Part shown: in pieces, positions 37,770-51,199 of the stretch
How positions within the stretch are numbered: position 1 is the first letter of the stretch
How the letters are laid out: every line of letters begins with the position of its first letter
From: Camarhynchus parvulus
Taxonomy: Eukaryota > Chordata > Aves > Passeriformes > Thraupidae
Length of the DNA: 64,000 nt
Assembly: GCF_901933205.1 (NCBI RefSeq)
Contig: NC_044572.1
Location: forward strand, 109,070,965 to 109,134,964
Direction: 5' to 3'
Translations under genes and position numbers: made by a program
The notes under the pieces: generated by a model
The model's database searches: none
Told to the model about the DNA's origin: nothing
Seen by the model: only the letters and a program-made list of their open reading frames with translations

Positions 37770-38167
37770 CTATGGAAGAGAAAAAGAAACACAGGAATTA
37801 TTCCCAGCGCAATCCACGACATCCTTGTTCAAAGCACACCATACCATCACCTAGGCAGGAAAGTCCGCTCATTGAAATGCAGTTTATACCAACAAAACAG
37901 GGAAATGGAACTTGCAAAGATGAAAAATGAAACTAGTTAGATGTTAAAGCTGCAGCTGATCCACAGATCCACGAGAAGCCCTTTCCCCCCACAGCTCTAT
38001 TGTCCACTGTGTTTAGTCTGGCTCATTAAGCTGTACTTTGAACAGACAGTGGCATATTCTCTGCGTTCCAGCAGCACCCTGGCCGTCTGATTCTTGTTAA
38101 GAAAACTGAAAGGCTTTTTATCCTGTGCAGCATGTGACAGAGATGAGTAGTGTTTTTTTATAGTCAT

Positions 38168-38220
38168 AAAAAAAACCAAGAAAAACCCAAAAAACAAAAC
38201 CAAACAAAACAAAAAAACCC
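38168..38220. repeat. A/C-rich simple repeat
   Basis: This is a low-complexity run of A with interspersed C (AAAACCAAACAAAACAAAAA and similar). It may be a degraded LINE or retrocopy tail or a simple repeat. Confidence 0.8.
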
Positions 38221-38912
38221 AAGTGATAGGGTTGAAACATCACTCAAAACCTAACAGATTGTCAGAACATTCAGAGCAGCCTCAATCTGTAGTATATGAA
38301 TATTTGCATTCCTTGCTGCAACATGACTGATGTGATTAAAACGACTTAAAAAAATCTGTTTTTCTTTCGATAATGCCAGCCTTCCAACATTCCAGATATT
38401 TTGTTGTTCAACTAGATACGGTTCATTTTTCTGATTCAAAACCTGTCATTACTAATTTCATAGCATTTACACATTTAAGGTTAAAGGTGCAGTGAATCCC
38501 CCCAAAAAAGGGAAAGATAGAATCTTTTTAGCATCATTGTTGATGATGAACTCCAGTATGATCTTGCCTACCATTTCATTAGGAAGAATATTTACACAGC
38601 TTTCTTTTTCCTGATTAAATACAAAAAAATCTTCCTGAAAGATGAAGCTGATAATAATCTTCTTCATTAATATAGAAAGACATATCAGAATTACCAAGAA
38701 AATAAACAAAGTGGGGATAATAACAGAGATACTCATGCACATATAAGCCCATTACAGAGACTGCAATTTACTGTGCCCAGTTCTGAACTTCCACAAATTT
38801 TCAAAGCTTCATTGAACTCAAATTTACATTTACTATGTAAATTTTTACCTAGTGAGGCTATGGCCATGTGTGAGAGGGTTTGGGTGTGGTTTTTGTTTTT
38901 TGCTTGTTGGTT

Positions 38913-38973
38913 TTTGGTTGGTTGGTTGGTTTTGGGGGGCAGGTTTTGTTTGGTTTGGTTTGGTTTGGTTTTT
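38913..38973. repeat. (GGTT)n and (GGTTT)n simple repeats around a G6 run
   Basis: On the plus strand GGTTGGTTGGTTGG is followed by TTTTGGGGGG and then by TTTGG units (at least four). These closely spaced GG steps could form a two-layer G-quadruplex on the non-template strand of the repeat. Confidence 0.92.
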
Positions 38974-41246
38974 GAAGAGTTTACTTTCTTTCTCCCAAAA
39001 ACATGGATATGAACCTGATATGAAATGTCAATTAATTTTAGAAGAAAATTTTGAAGCTGTTCCCATTCAGTTCCTAGACAATAACCTTAAAAGAGGTTAA
39101 TTGTATGGGCTCAACTGATTTTCTGGTTTTCATAACATTCCAGAAACTGAGGAGCCAGCCATTATCAGTATTAGATTTTTACCTCTAAAAATTTAAGTCC
39201 ATTTATTGACTTTGGATATGCTCTGCAGAATGCCAATTTTTAATGTGACACTCTACTCTCTCTAAAGGATGTGACCACAGTCTGTCTGGACTGGAAGATG
39301 AACTAGCTTTCAGAATAGGCAGGGATTTATGGGTCTACCTCACCAGTGAAATAGGCTTATTTCTCCCCACTTCCATGAGAACAAGCTCTCTGGCATCAGC
39401 AAAGCAGCACTGCAAGAAAGGCAACCAGAGGCTGCAATACTGCAATAAATTATACTTGGATTGATTTGACAGAACAAAGTATTGAACTTGTTTCCTGTTT
39501 GAAAATAATTCAATCGAAGACATGAGGGACACCCCCAGTGTCATGACAGAGGTTAACATGACATGCAGTACAGGCAGACACCCTACTCAGAGCTCCAGAG
39601 AACAAAGTAAGCCTTTGCAGAAGGGTTTCACTGACAAAGCACTATATTTAATAAACTGCCTCCCTGGACTGGTGATGTTACTCTGAATTTGTTACTCATC
39701 CCACTAGATCCCTCTCTGTATTTGCTGGCCAAGTACCACTGTACATGTCACTGGTTTATGTATGTTCAAGGTGCACTGACTCTGTTGGCTGCATGGCAAC
39801 CTCACTGTGGTCCTGTAACAGTGATGTTCACACAATGATATTCTTGAAAAATGGTGAGCAAACACCTGGATAATTCCTCCAGCTCAGGTCTTTAGCTAAA
39901 TCTGTAACTATATGTACCCATCAGTAGATTTTTAGAAGGTGATATGTGAGCCAGAAAACCTAATATTCTGACCAAAAAGTCAATTGAACACCAGTTCTCC
40001 CAGTTTATTTATTTATGGGAGAGAATAAGCTTTTTGAAGTGTTTTACAAAACAAAAAATAAAGTGTTATTATAAAAATCAAGCAGTTATCTTTGAAAAGA
40101 AGTGTAGCGGTCATGTGTTCACTATTGAAATATTGAACTCAAGTTAGCACTTGCAAAAAAGAGGAAATCTCTGGATACTGGAGTATCTTCCTCTCGAAAT
40201 ATGTGTTAACCCATAATTTCTCTCAATCATCACTGCAGTTGGCTGTTGATATGTTCATGTCAAGAACTACCCAGAGTGAACCTTAGGGAAAAAGTGATGA
40301 ATACATGGCCCTGTCACCTGGGGAGTAAAATACTGTAAAAAAGCACAGGAGAAAAATCATCTGCTCAGGGCTCAGGCTCCATCAACAGAGCTCTAGTATG
40401 GCATTGACTGAGAAGATGAACACATTCCTCTGTCACCAGGAGCTGAGCTGTTAAAAAGGAGATTTTTCTGCTTCGCAAAATTCCATATCTGTAAAGTCTC
40501 AGAAAGATCAATTTTGAAAAGCCTCACCTGAGAGGAAAAATTACTTTGAAATAATCACTTCAAAAAATTGGTTTTAAATAAACTGAATTAATATATCCAT
40601 CTTCTAAGCTCAGAAGCCCCTTTCTGGCTTAACTCAGCTTCCTTTTCCTCTCTACTTCTGATTATTCATGATCTCTCTTATACCTACAGCTGTAAAACCA
40701 ATTCTGTAAGAAGCTCAAACATCCCTCTTGGGTTCTGAACATCTCTCAATTCCCAAGCTGAGGATGAGATTCAAAGGCCTTGGAAAACATGGCAAAAGTG
40801 ATATAATTCAATTTTGCAGAAGGAAGCCTGCAGATCTCAGCCAAAAGGACATTTTGCAGGCTCCCAAGCTACCCTCTGCAGAGCTGAGAGCTGAGTGCTG
40901 TTTCCTGCAAGTTTGGAATTAAAGCAGGAAATGTGGGAGCCAAGGAGAACTTTTTCCAAGGGCTCCCAGGCTGCCCCCACAATCTCTGGATCCACAACCT
41001 GCCCACTGAACTATCAGAAAACCAGATTTCATTTTATATCAAAATAGAAAACCCTTGACAAACTAACATTTCTTAAAGGGGGAAAAAAAAGGCATTACAA
41101 AAAAATTCCCAACCAGATTTAGCTGATTTGGAATGTGCTTAGTGTTGTCTGAGGCATAACCTTCACAGCTCCAGTCTGGTATTTCTCTCACGTCACAGTG
41201 ATGTAAAGCAGGGAATAACTATTCTGGAACTACCCATGTGTAATAC

Positions 41247-41275
41247 AAAAAAAAAAAAAAAAAAAAAGAAGAAGA
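41247..41275. repeat. Poly(A) tract followed by (GAA)3
   Basis: Twenty-one adenines are followed by GAAGAAGAA. No adjoining element was recognised, so it could be a remnant retrotransposition tail or plain slippage. Confidence 0.9.
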
Positions 41276-42968
41276 AATCCTGTAAATTAATCTACCAGAA
41301 GTTGTAAATCACAAGGCAGGATAACATTTTTGACATTTTGAACCAAGGACAGATAGAAAAGACATGTGAAAATTTTATAGTAACTCTCAGGTGAAGAGAT
41401 GAATAAAACTTAGAAGGAATCTGGTGAACAGTGTAATACAGAACTTCTGAGAAGACTGTATGTCCATCACACAAAAGCAGTATACAGAATTGCTTTGTAT
41501 TTACTTGGAAGCATGATACTGCTCATGACTGCACTAAGGCAGGAGTCACATTTTGAACATGCATCCGGTTTTGGTTTTTACATCTCCTCAGCTGACACAC
41601 AGCTAACATCCAGCCTCTAATACAATGGAGGTGAAGAGCATTCTGATAAACCATGTAAGAAAAACCTGCTAGATTGCCTGTGCACACAGATGCCTTTGTT
41701 TATAACAATTTCTGAAGTGACTGACATTTAGGAAGTGGTTGGAATTCCCACAATAACCCATAAGAGATGACCAACCACCTTCAGTCCTCTCATATTTGAA
41801 ACTATTTTGAGACTACCACAGAGCCTGTAGATTACAACAACGACAACAAAGCAACATGCACATTTAACCACCTTATTGGATATGCACTTTTGCATCCATT
41901 TGTGAGAAATAATTTTTTTCTTCAAATTGGTTTGAACTTTTTATACACTCATCCCTTTTTCTCTTTCTGAAGAGTTTATAAATCATTGACAGATATACTT
42001 TTGCAAGCTGCCTAATGGAAAATCAGATTAGTCAATACTTCTTTCTAGTCTAATAAGTGCTGTTTTGCCTTAAAGTATGTTAAACGTAATGAAGACCCTT
42101 TCATGACTGATGCTCCTTAGATCTGGATATCAACAATCAAAGCATCTTACAACAAGCCTTTCTGAAGTTACAGAGTAGTCCTGCAAGGTTGCTGATTTTT
42201 AGTAGTTGAAATCTGAAATCCTTGGCCTAGTTCATCTAGAAATTAGCTCTCTTGGTATAATCTCTGACTCTTTAGTAAAGGAGAGACTAGCATGTTCAAT
42301 ATGCTGTAAAATATGCATTTTCATATAACAAGTGTATGCAGCATCATGAAGTCTGCTGTTTAAAGTGAGGTACCTTGGCAGTATTTTCATGTGAAACACC
42401 AAATATTTTTTCTGGCATAGTCACATAATTCCTGTATTTCTACACAGAATCTAAAACAACTTCTATGTTTTAATTTTTTATGTCCATTTTTGGCATAAAT
42501 TTACTAATTATTGATATACTACATAACTGATTGTATTTCAGTCTAAACCACTAGGAGCAGTATACCCACTAAAAAGAATTTTGCAATTTACTGTGCATGC
42601 TGTCCCCCCGTGGTTAGAGATCCATTGTCCCTAAAGTTACTACCTTGGCATGTTTTTGAGATCCAGTATAAATAAAGGCCAAAGCTGTCGTACAAAAGTT
42701 TAGTCTACATACTTTCACACTTTACATTGGTCTGCCTCAGTTCCAAAAAAACACAGCTATCTGTTTAGTCCGATAATGGGCACACATATACACCTGCTGA
42801 AATGCCAACACCATAAGCTGATGTGTGCATAAATACTACCTTCTAGTTTAGGCAAATTAACACTGAAAATTACATCTTTCAGTATAACACAGTTGGAAAC
42901 ACATAAACATGCAAGCTACTTCATTTTCCTCATAGACACAATACAATAATATTACCTCTAATATAAAT

Positions 42969-43250
42969 CACAGCGTCACAGAATCATTTAGGTTGGAAAA
43001 GATCAAGATCATTGTAAGACCATTGAGTCCAACCATTAAAACAACACTCCCAATTCCATCATGCCCCCAAGTGCTTCATCCACACTTCTTTTAAACAGCT
43101 CCAGAGACAGCAACTCCACCACTTTCCTGGACAGTCTATTCCAATGTTCCACCTTCAAATGAAGGAATTTTTCCTAATAGCCAATCTAAATCTGCCCCGG
43201 CACAAGTTGAGGCTATTTCCCCTACTCCTACTGCTTGCTGCTTGGGAGAT
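42969..43250 (-). mobile_element. CR1 LINE 3' end, minus orientation
   Basis: The plus strand begins CACAGCGTCACAGAATCATT and then TAGGTTGGAAAAGATC. It continues with GTCCAACCATTAAAACAACA, CTCCACCACTTTCCTGGACA and a tail near CTTGCTGCTTGGGAG. This is the reverse complement of a CR1 3' region of a subfamily different from the next copy at 43836. Confidence 0.92.
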
Positions 43251-43835
43251 CAATATAAATGTGAGAATGAGGAAGTATTTTAATTATTACCCAAACTTGG
43301 AAAAAAAATTGTTTAAAATTTTTCAAAGTGATTTGGCATCCAGAATTGAAGATGAATGCCTAAGATGCCTCACTGACAGTAACTGCATTTTTCCAAAGGT
43401 ACCACTAGGCACTTCTATGCATATTGGGCTCCCATAAATGAGATACTCCCTAGTGCTCTCCTGCATGTCAGCTTTTTCCTCAGGTATTGCAAGACCAATT
43501 CATTTCCAAAATTAACTACTGCAAATATGCCACAATTATTTCATAATAAATTATTAAGATCTAACACCGTGTTCTAAAATGCCCAACATATTTGTAACAG
43601 CGTGCAATATCTAAATAGCACTTTTTCATAGAAAACATGCAAAATAGATTACAAGACAGGGAAGACATGATCTTCAAATAAGAGTTTTTAATCAGAACAA
43701 TGCAGTGAAATGTCTAACAGAACTGTCCTGCACAGCACAATAGCAAAGGACTCAGAAACCCTTCTACACAGTATTTTTGAATTTAAAGACTGAATGAAGT
43801 ACAGTACTGCACTATATTAGATGTACTTTTATAGT

Positions 43836-44088
43836 GGTCACAAACTGGAGGGTAGATTTAGATTAGATATTGGGAAGAAATTCCTTACTGTGAGGGGGGT
43901 GAGGCACTGGATTGGGTTGCCTAGAAAAGCTGTGGATCCTCCATCCCTGGAAGTGTTCAAGGCCAGGCTGGGTGGGGCTTTGAGCAACCTCCTCTAGTGA
44001 AAGGTGTGCCTGCCCATAGAAGAGGGGTTAGAACTAGATGAATTGTAAAGTCACTTCCAACCCACACCATTTTGTAATTCTATGATTT
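43836..44088 (+). mobile_element. CR1 LINE 3' end, plus orientation
   Basis: This is a classical CR1 3' region. It contains GGTAGATTTAGATTAGATAT, GGGAAGAAATTCCTTACTGT, CATCCCTGGAAGTGTTCAAG and CTTCCAACCCACACCATTTT, and ends GTAATTCTATGATT, the CR1 terminal octamer-type repeat. It is truncated at the 5' side. Confidence 0.95.
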
Positions 44089-47000
44089 TTAGTACAGAAT
44101 AGTGGAATATGAACAATTGGACTGGCATTTTAATGCCTGTAGCCCTACATTTCAGTTGGGTTTGATATATTTTGCTCAGTATCATGGTCTTGTGATAAAT
44201 ACCCAATTGTTAGAAGATTCAATAGAATAGCTAGAAATATTTTCTTAAATGGTAGAAGAGGCTTTTTGAAACATCTAGTGATGTTCAAATCACTTTTTAA
44301 AAATTTCAGTTTTGAAATACATTGAATTGAAACATTGCACCTTGATTATGATGGCACCTAAATAAATCCAAGTATAACTTAACAAATCCATATTTCTGTC
44401 TCAAAGTTTAGCAAATGACTCTTTCTAATCAACCACTATGCTGCTGTTGCTGCTGCTATGCCCACATATGGGACCAAGTCTGGCTCTGCCTATTTGAGCA
44501 ATTTCAGCAGGGCTAGTGGAAACTTTAAACTACTTATGTGAACAACAGCAAGAATATCCATCTGACTTTATTTACATAAAAATAAAGTATTTTGTCAAAA
44601 GTAGTCATCCAGGCTTCTTTTTTGTTTCATTGTTGACTCATGAGACACCTGGGGATGAACTTCTCCAGACTGGTTCATTAAAGTGCTTCACTGACTGCTG
44701 AGGGAGCCAAAGTTACCTAATTTCTCTAACAAACCTAGGCACAATTACCTCTATCTCAAATTTATCTGGTATTTCATAGTGACAGAGAACTCCAGGAATT
44801 ATCCTGCTGACCAAACTCCTTCAGAGTCAGGTGAGGATTGTATTGAACACTGATAGCACTTTACTAGCAAAACTCCAGAGAACTTAGGAAAACTGAGTAT
44901 GATTTAACATTATTTACTGTTTCCCCTAAAATAATACACTGAGTTGGCTTCCTATCCTTAAACCATTGGCACAGGCCAGTTAATCAAGTAACATTGCAGC
45001 AAGAGCTCTCAATCAAGTCAGAATCACAGTATCAAAACCACTGAAATATTTACTATTTTTTTTCTGATTTCAAGCTTACAGGTAAACAGAGTGAACATTC
45101 TTTTAACCTATTCTTTGTTTTTCAATAAAAATGGATTTTGTTCTACATCAGAGCTTACTGCTATTTCAGAGGGGATTACTTTTATTCTAAATTCAACAAA
45201 AAATTGAAACAAAGGTCAAAATTTGGTTCCTATATTTTTCTCTTTCACAGGATGTAAAAGACTAAGTCCTGTCAGGTTAGTAGGTATTTTTCACTTTTAG
45301 TTTTAATTCTATTTTTCCAAATACCATGCCTTTTTTAAAGCTAACTTCTTCATATTTTGCAAGGCTAATGGAAAAAGTGTTACTTCTTCAACTGCTCACG
45401 TTTCCAAAATTGCCTATACTTTGAAAAGTCATTAAAAAGCAAAAGTTATCTGGGGAAGATTTAGGAGGAAGTTCTTAAAAATCACACAAGTATTCACTTA
45501 ACTGTTCCATGGTGAAAAAAAAAAAAAGAACAGCATATTTAAGAGCCTTAGAAAAACTGATTCTAGAATATTTTTTCAAGACTATATGAGATCTAATGGT
45601 AAAAGTCAAATTTTATTAGAGAGTAGCTTTGGCCTATTTCAACCAAGTTGCCCATCAGACTTAAATAGGTTAGCCATACCAAAAAAGGTAGAGATGCCTA
45701 GAAAGGGAAGTGCCCAACTGACAGAGTTTGGGGTATAATACAAAGTAACAACTCTATTAGTATTTGTAACCTCATGTAACTGTTATTGTGATAATCTTCT
45801 TAATGCTTCCCAGCTTGTTAATCAATTAGACATGCATCCCTGAATCCACAGATCCTCATTTTCCTGAAAATGCTTATGACCTTTCCATACATAAAAGCCT
45901 GGAGGACTGAAAAGCCATGTGACTGCAAGGGCAGCTGGACTTTTCAGCACTAAATTCAGTAAATATTGAAAGATTCCTCTTTCTAAAACTAAAAAGCAGA
46001 ACCTAGACACCTATCCCAAGCAATCTTAATGAGGCAGCTTTTGGAAAACATCCCCCTTCTGGAAACCAGTTGCCACCGAAGTTGCTCAGTCTCAGTACAG
46101 ACATATGACAAGCCACCAGACACATCCAAAACACCTTGATTAACACGAGCACAGTTGCAAATTGTTAAAACGCCTCCCTCAGCCAACTGGCACAACCAAG
46201 TGACAGCAGCAGTGAAAGATTACAGAGCTTAGTTATTTGTTCTTGAGGCTGGCGATAGGACAGAAGGAGCTGGGATGAGCAACACTGGGACCTGGATCAG
46301 GAACTATCTTTGAGCACAGTGTGACTCTTCTCCCACACATCCAAACTTGTCTTTGGACAATGAAAAGCATTTATGACTAGCCTTTTCTCTCCAACACAGA
46401 ACACTTTGCTCTTTGATACTATTGTTTTGTATTACAGTAGTATTTAGAAGGAGGGTTTCCTTTTTCTTAAAAATAAAGGAGGGATCTCTTAGGGAACGAG
46501 AAAATCTTGCTCTTGCATTGGGATGCTCACAGAAAATATGGCATATCTGTGAAAAGATACTGTAACATGCAACTTCAAATTGAATGCAGTGAGATTGATC
46601 ATAGGAGATCATGAAGATGGGAGGAAGCAGAGAGTAGTGAGAAAATGTAACTATAACTATTCAGACAATTGAACCTCATTTGATTATTTCTAGTAACTAA
46701 AGTTTCTCTGGACTATAACTAAATAAATGCATACAACATATCTCCAGCATCTGTCTACTAACCCTTTTTAACTGGCAGATCTTTTTCACAGAGGCTGGGA
46801 CAAGTCTAAACAAAGGATTTGAAAAACAGTGAAACAGGCCATCTGAATACTGCAGGGAGAAAATTCCTCTTGCATACATTATAGAGGTCACAAAACACCT
46901 AACATATATATAGGAATTCTCGTTGATATAAGTCCTTGAAACTGAGGAAGTATTTTTTTCTTTTGTTTTTGGGCTAATGAAGAGAAAAAGAAATAATTTC

Positions 47001-48889
47001 TTTAAGAATATCAAAAGTTTTTAAGTTCTCAAAGCAATACAGCACAATGCAGGCAGAAGCACAACCTAGAAATCCCATCCAAAAGCCAGTGCTTTTGGTA
47101 TTTGACAGACTTCCCTCCCAAGGAAAGCTTCTGGGCAAGATTGTAGAATTTAGTAAGAGAACATTCTCAACAGTCCATTAGCAAGAGACAGCGGGAGGAG
47201 AAAAAAAAATTTATGATTCCTGAGAAAAGCTGAGTGCCTTATTGGGGTATGTACTTGTGTCAGAATTGAAAACTGCACAACTACATCTGCACAGTCAAAT
47301 GGGCAGAGCTTTTCCAGTGCAGAAAGCAAGCTTCTCAAAGGCACATTTGTAACAAGAAGCTATACAAGCTGCCTGAGAGTCCACAGACAGCTATCTGTCA
47401 CCAGGAGAAGCAGAATAACTATAAGTAATCTCTTAAACATAATAATACTAAGAATCATGTTAATTAACAATATGAACACTCATGAGACTGAGCCTTTTTT
47501 ATTGCCTCAAAGCTAGAACTGGTCTGTTATGCAGCAAGAACTGTCATTGGGATTACAGGCGGCAAATAACTGACAGAATCAGGCTCCAGGCTTGCTTTTT
47601 CATCTTTTTCATGCAGTTTTACACTAATTTAACACAGTGTTTACATTTTCTCTTCACATTCCAGTATGACATTGTAGATAACTGCAAGGTTCCACACCCA
47701 GTCTGAACTGTCATATGCCATAAAAGAGAATATTCTCTTTTTCTCATGCAACTAGATGGTCAAAATGTAGCATTTTTGAACCTGAACAAAATAAAAAACT
47801 TGTATTTAACATGTGTATAGCAAAAGACATCTCCCGTGGAGGTTATTATCTGATATCCTATTTAATATAACAATGGTTCTGGTACTGCTGCTGAGCAGAT
47901 CATTATTCTGGTTTGCTGTATTGAGGGTAGCCCCTTATTCAAAACAACACCATCATGTCCCTTCATGATTGTTTTGAACAAATGTTATTATCCAGAAAAG
48001 ATGATTCTTCTCCATTACCAAAATGGTAAGGATGTTTAAAACAATCAAGTAGTCAAATGCCCCTGTCCATGGTAGTGTTTTTAAAAAATGCCTGTAATCA
48101 AGAGTTGATGATACAGTAACTTAGAAAACAGAAAATAATTTAAAAACCCAAAGGGATACACACTAAATTTCAGAATTATTCAAGACATACACATAAAGTG
48201 CTGCTTATATTCTTAGGAAGTTGATGGGAGCTCCTCCAGAGACTTTGGACAGTCTTTGGCTTGCATTCCTACCTGCAAACAGGGACACAGGACAAATATC
48301 CCTTCAGGCCCAAGAGGGCTGCAGTCTTTGGCATGAGTTCCAGTGCCTTGTCACTTCCACTCATGAGCAAAAAGTCAGTGTTTTACAGGGCGATTTGTTT
48401 GTTTAAAAGGACATAAAGCCTATCATAAACTGTTATTATAAAACCAGGAAATCTTTCAGGATCATATTCCTGATAATCTCTGCTCCTTTTCCCCTTCCAG
48501 GAAAAATTTGATCCTGCAACCTTTATTCATATGAAAGTAACATTTGCAAATGTGCACTGAAGTCAAGCCAACCCAGGTCTCATGGATCAGACTGTAGCCC
48601 CTTCTTCATATTGCAAAACAGTTGCACAAGTCTTTCTGACGACAAAAATGAGCCAGTTTACGTAACTGCTCATCAGCATGAAAAATGATAGTAATAAGGC
48701 CATAAATTGGAACAGTGAGGAGACTTGCTAGAATTGGCTAATTTTGTAAGTATTTTCAATTGAAAGTACAGCTAAATGAAATATTCGGCTTCATGAAAGC
48801 TGAAATTTATGTTGATGAATTATTGTCAGTGAGTAGATGCAATTTAATGCTACTTAGTATATTGTAGGAAATATTTATTTTCTATCTGT

Positions 48890-48950
48890 CCTTTTTTGTT
48901 TGTTTGTTTTGGTTTGGTTTGGTTATTTTGGGTTTTTTTGTTAGGGCTAA
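48890..48950. repeat. T/G-rich simple repeat
   Basis: This is a run of TTTG then TTTGG units (TTGTTTGTTTGTTTTGGTTT and GGTTTGGTTATTTTGGG). It is the complement-type counterpart of the A/C-rich tracts elsewhere in the window. Confidence 0.88.
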
Positions 48951-50263
48951 ACAATCTGCCATGTACACCACCAGTCAATCTTTGGCACTTCTGGCTGTAC
49001 AGATGTCCTTTATTCTACCTGTCTTTCTTCATCTGAGCTTCCATTGTTCAGAAACAGGGTTATCCCAATGTTTCAAATAATAAAACCATCCTGTTGATTT
49101 GAATCCAAAACACACACAAAAATTTAGTTTCTGTCTTTGCTTTTGATGTTATCAAATAGTGGTCTTACCCTACAAATAAGCTTGATATTTTGTTCTTAAA
49201 ACTGTCAGCTACCATCTTAAACAACATATGGTACTCATAAATATTCTGCAAAAAACTGCAGGAAAGAGAAAGACAGAGAGAAAGAGAAAAACAGTAAAAT
49301 GCAATCATCTCCAATGATTTTAATGTAATCAATGGGTTTGCAGATGATTCATTTAAAAAAATGGTATGTTTAATCACTAAATGATATCTATTTTTAATAA
49401 TGAGGTGTTTTTGTGGTCATCTTAAGGCCAGAGAGGTAGCTAAGACATTAAACACAAAGGGTTTAGCTATCTAGTTTCTTCTGACTTTCCTCCATTTTGG
49501 AAATACAGATGTTTTCTAGAGATAATGAAGCTGCCAGTTAATGAGAAGACTTTATTTACCCATTTTTGTGCTACTGAGTAATACTAAAATAATGTCTGAA
49601 AACACTGTCAGTTGTATACCATTATAATCTTCATGAGATTTGGTTCAATTATAACTACTAAACCATTGGGATGCTCAAATTGTAAGTTTGGCCAAATATG
49701 TTTGGTTTACAACCATTAAACATGTTTTGCACACCTGTATATCAACTGAAAGCTTTCAAAGGAGTGACTTTCACTGATAAGCAAAGGGCTAAGGTGTACA
49801 AGAAAACACCCAAAGCCAAAGCCATTGCCACTGTGATGTTACTAGACTAGAGTCAGTTTTACAGGGCTCACTGGAAACCAGATAGCAGAGACATTTTAGA
49901 GAAAAATCCATCTTACAGCAGGACTTTTCCAGGCAAAAATCTGTAACTGTAACTTAAAGAAATAAATCACTCAATAGTTCATAGTTCAGTTTCCCTCCTC
50001 ATGCCTTTCTTTGTTCTTCGTTTCCTACAGATCCATATTACTTCATTTTGTGAACTCTACTGTCTTATAGCACTTTTAATTCAAGGGGAATAAATTCAGG
50101 AAGAATGAAGGAGGGAAAAAGAAATCTCTGACCTGGTATTACCAAAAAAAAAAAAGAAAACCAAACAAAAAATAAAGACGCTAAGATGAAAACAAAATAG
50201 TGCCATGGATTTACATATGGGGTTTTGATGGAAACTAGGGCTGGGTTTTAAGTCAAAACTCAC

Positions 50264-50455
50264 CATCTCAAAACCACTTCTTTTCATCCGCCTGCAGGAC
50301 TTGAGGTAAGTACGTATGCGTTTTCTGGCACGCTCTTGATACTCAGGGAATTGTCGCCTGCATGAGTCAATGATAGCCTGGATCTTTTCTTTGGGCTGCT
50401 TAGAGATTGGGACCATTCGGTCCAAGTTTTCATCTACAAACAGCCTGACAAACAT
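50264..50455 (-). CDS. NOL4: NOL4 internal exon: conserved basic core block
   Basis: This exon is 192 nt, 64 codons, phase 0 on both sides. The acceptor is TTGCCAACAG and the donor ATG|GTGAGT. It begins [18 protein letters not shown] and ends [10 protein letters not shown]. This is the most conserved part of the NOL4/NOL4L family: a predicted helical segment ([21 protein letters not shown]) followed by an Arg/Lys-rich run ([20 protein letters not shown]) that looks like a bipartite nuclear or nucleolar localisation signal. The first codon is ATG, but it is an internal Met after the exon ending KAFN, not a start site. Reading past the donor stays open for 55 codons into the intron, which has no meaning if the donor is used. 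The identification is essentially certain; the localisation role is inferred from composition. Confidence 0.97.
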
Positions 50456-51199
50456 CTGTTGGCAAGAGGGAGACAGAGGAGATGGGTTTGGAGGGCAGCT
50501 CTCTTCTCTTCCTAGCTTTCTGGCTTGATTACTGATAGGAAGACAGTTTTTGTTTTCTATCCACTGAAGAGCTTTGTAACGGGAAGCCAGAAATATAAAG
50601 CAAACAGTTCTTTAAAGGGTTATTTGGGGTGGGGGTGGGTTGGGTTTAAAAAAATAGACAAGAAAAGAAAAGTCTATAGGATACAGAACTTGTGAGATAA
50701 ACCAGAACAGACTGTGAAAATAGGCACTACTTAAGTTTCATTATTAACAATAAGCTGTGATTGCTAATCATTTTATTGAACTGACTCACATTTTTTTCTT
50801 TGTTTGAACAATTGCTTGTGTTTTCATGCATAATTATATACATTGAGAAAGCAATAGAGAACAGCTGACCACCAGAATGGTCTCCTGACAAAACTAGCTA
50901 CAGCCTCTTTCCATTCAGTGGGTGAACATGCACATCCACACAGCCACACACATGGTCACACATGCACACATAGAGAACAAAGCTTTGTTTTCCTCACTGG
51001 TAAAGATGGCACTCTGCCTCAAAATTCTAAATGAAACACAGCAAATCTGTCATCTGTTGGCAAGAGTTTAATGTGCATTAAAATAATAACTGAAATAAAT
51101 CCCGCAAATTAATGTGCCTTTAATATTGTCAGACTTACCCAAAACCAACAATGCAAAAGGAACAGAAGAAGTAAACAAGGTGAGTGCAAGAGGGCTTAC
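50456..51199 (-). other. NOL4: NOL4 short intron (744 nt), phase 0
   Basis: This is the shortest intron seen. The donor GTAAGC is at 51199 and the acceptor CCAACAG at 50456. It includes a G-rich stretch on the plus strand near 50627-50650 and a degenerate CA-rich stretch near 50930-50970. A second consensus donor (GTAAGT, 51138-51133) lies 61 nt into the intron. Confidence 0.9.

Larger units (their letters stand above)
37770..50263 (-). other. NOL4: NOL4 intron, about 12.5 kb, phase 0
   Basis: The intron lies between the exon ending SGFEM and the exon beginning SRPIP. It contains A/C- and G/T-rich simple repeats (38168-38220, 38913-38973, 48890-48950), a poly(A) tract (41247-41275), an inverted pair of CR1 3' ends (42969-43250 minus and 43836-44088 plus) and a low-confidence 77-nt exon-like segment (49169-49245). 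The rest, including 45000-48800, is unremarkable. Confidence 0.85.

Noticed and set aside
51139..51199. Alternative donor (GTAAGT at 51138) that would lengthen the acidic NOL4 exon by 61 nt
   Set aside because: The extension is stop-free but shifts the frame into the next exon, and the normal donor is adequate.
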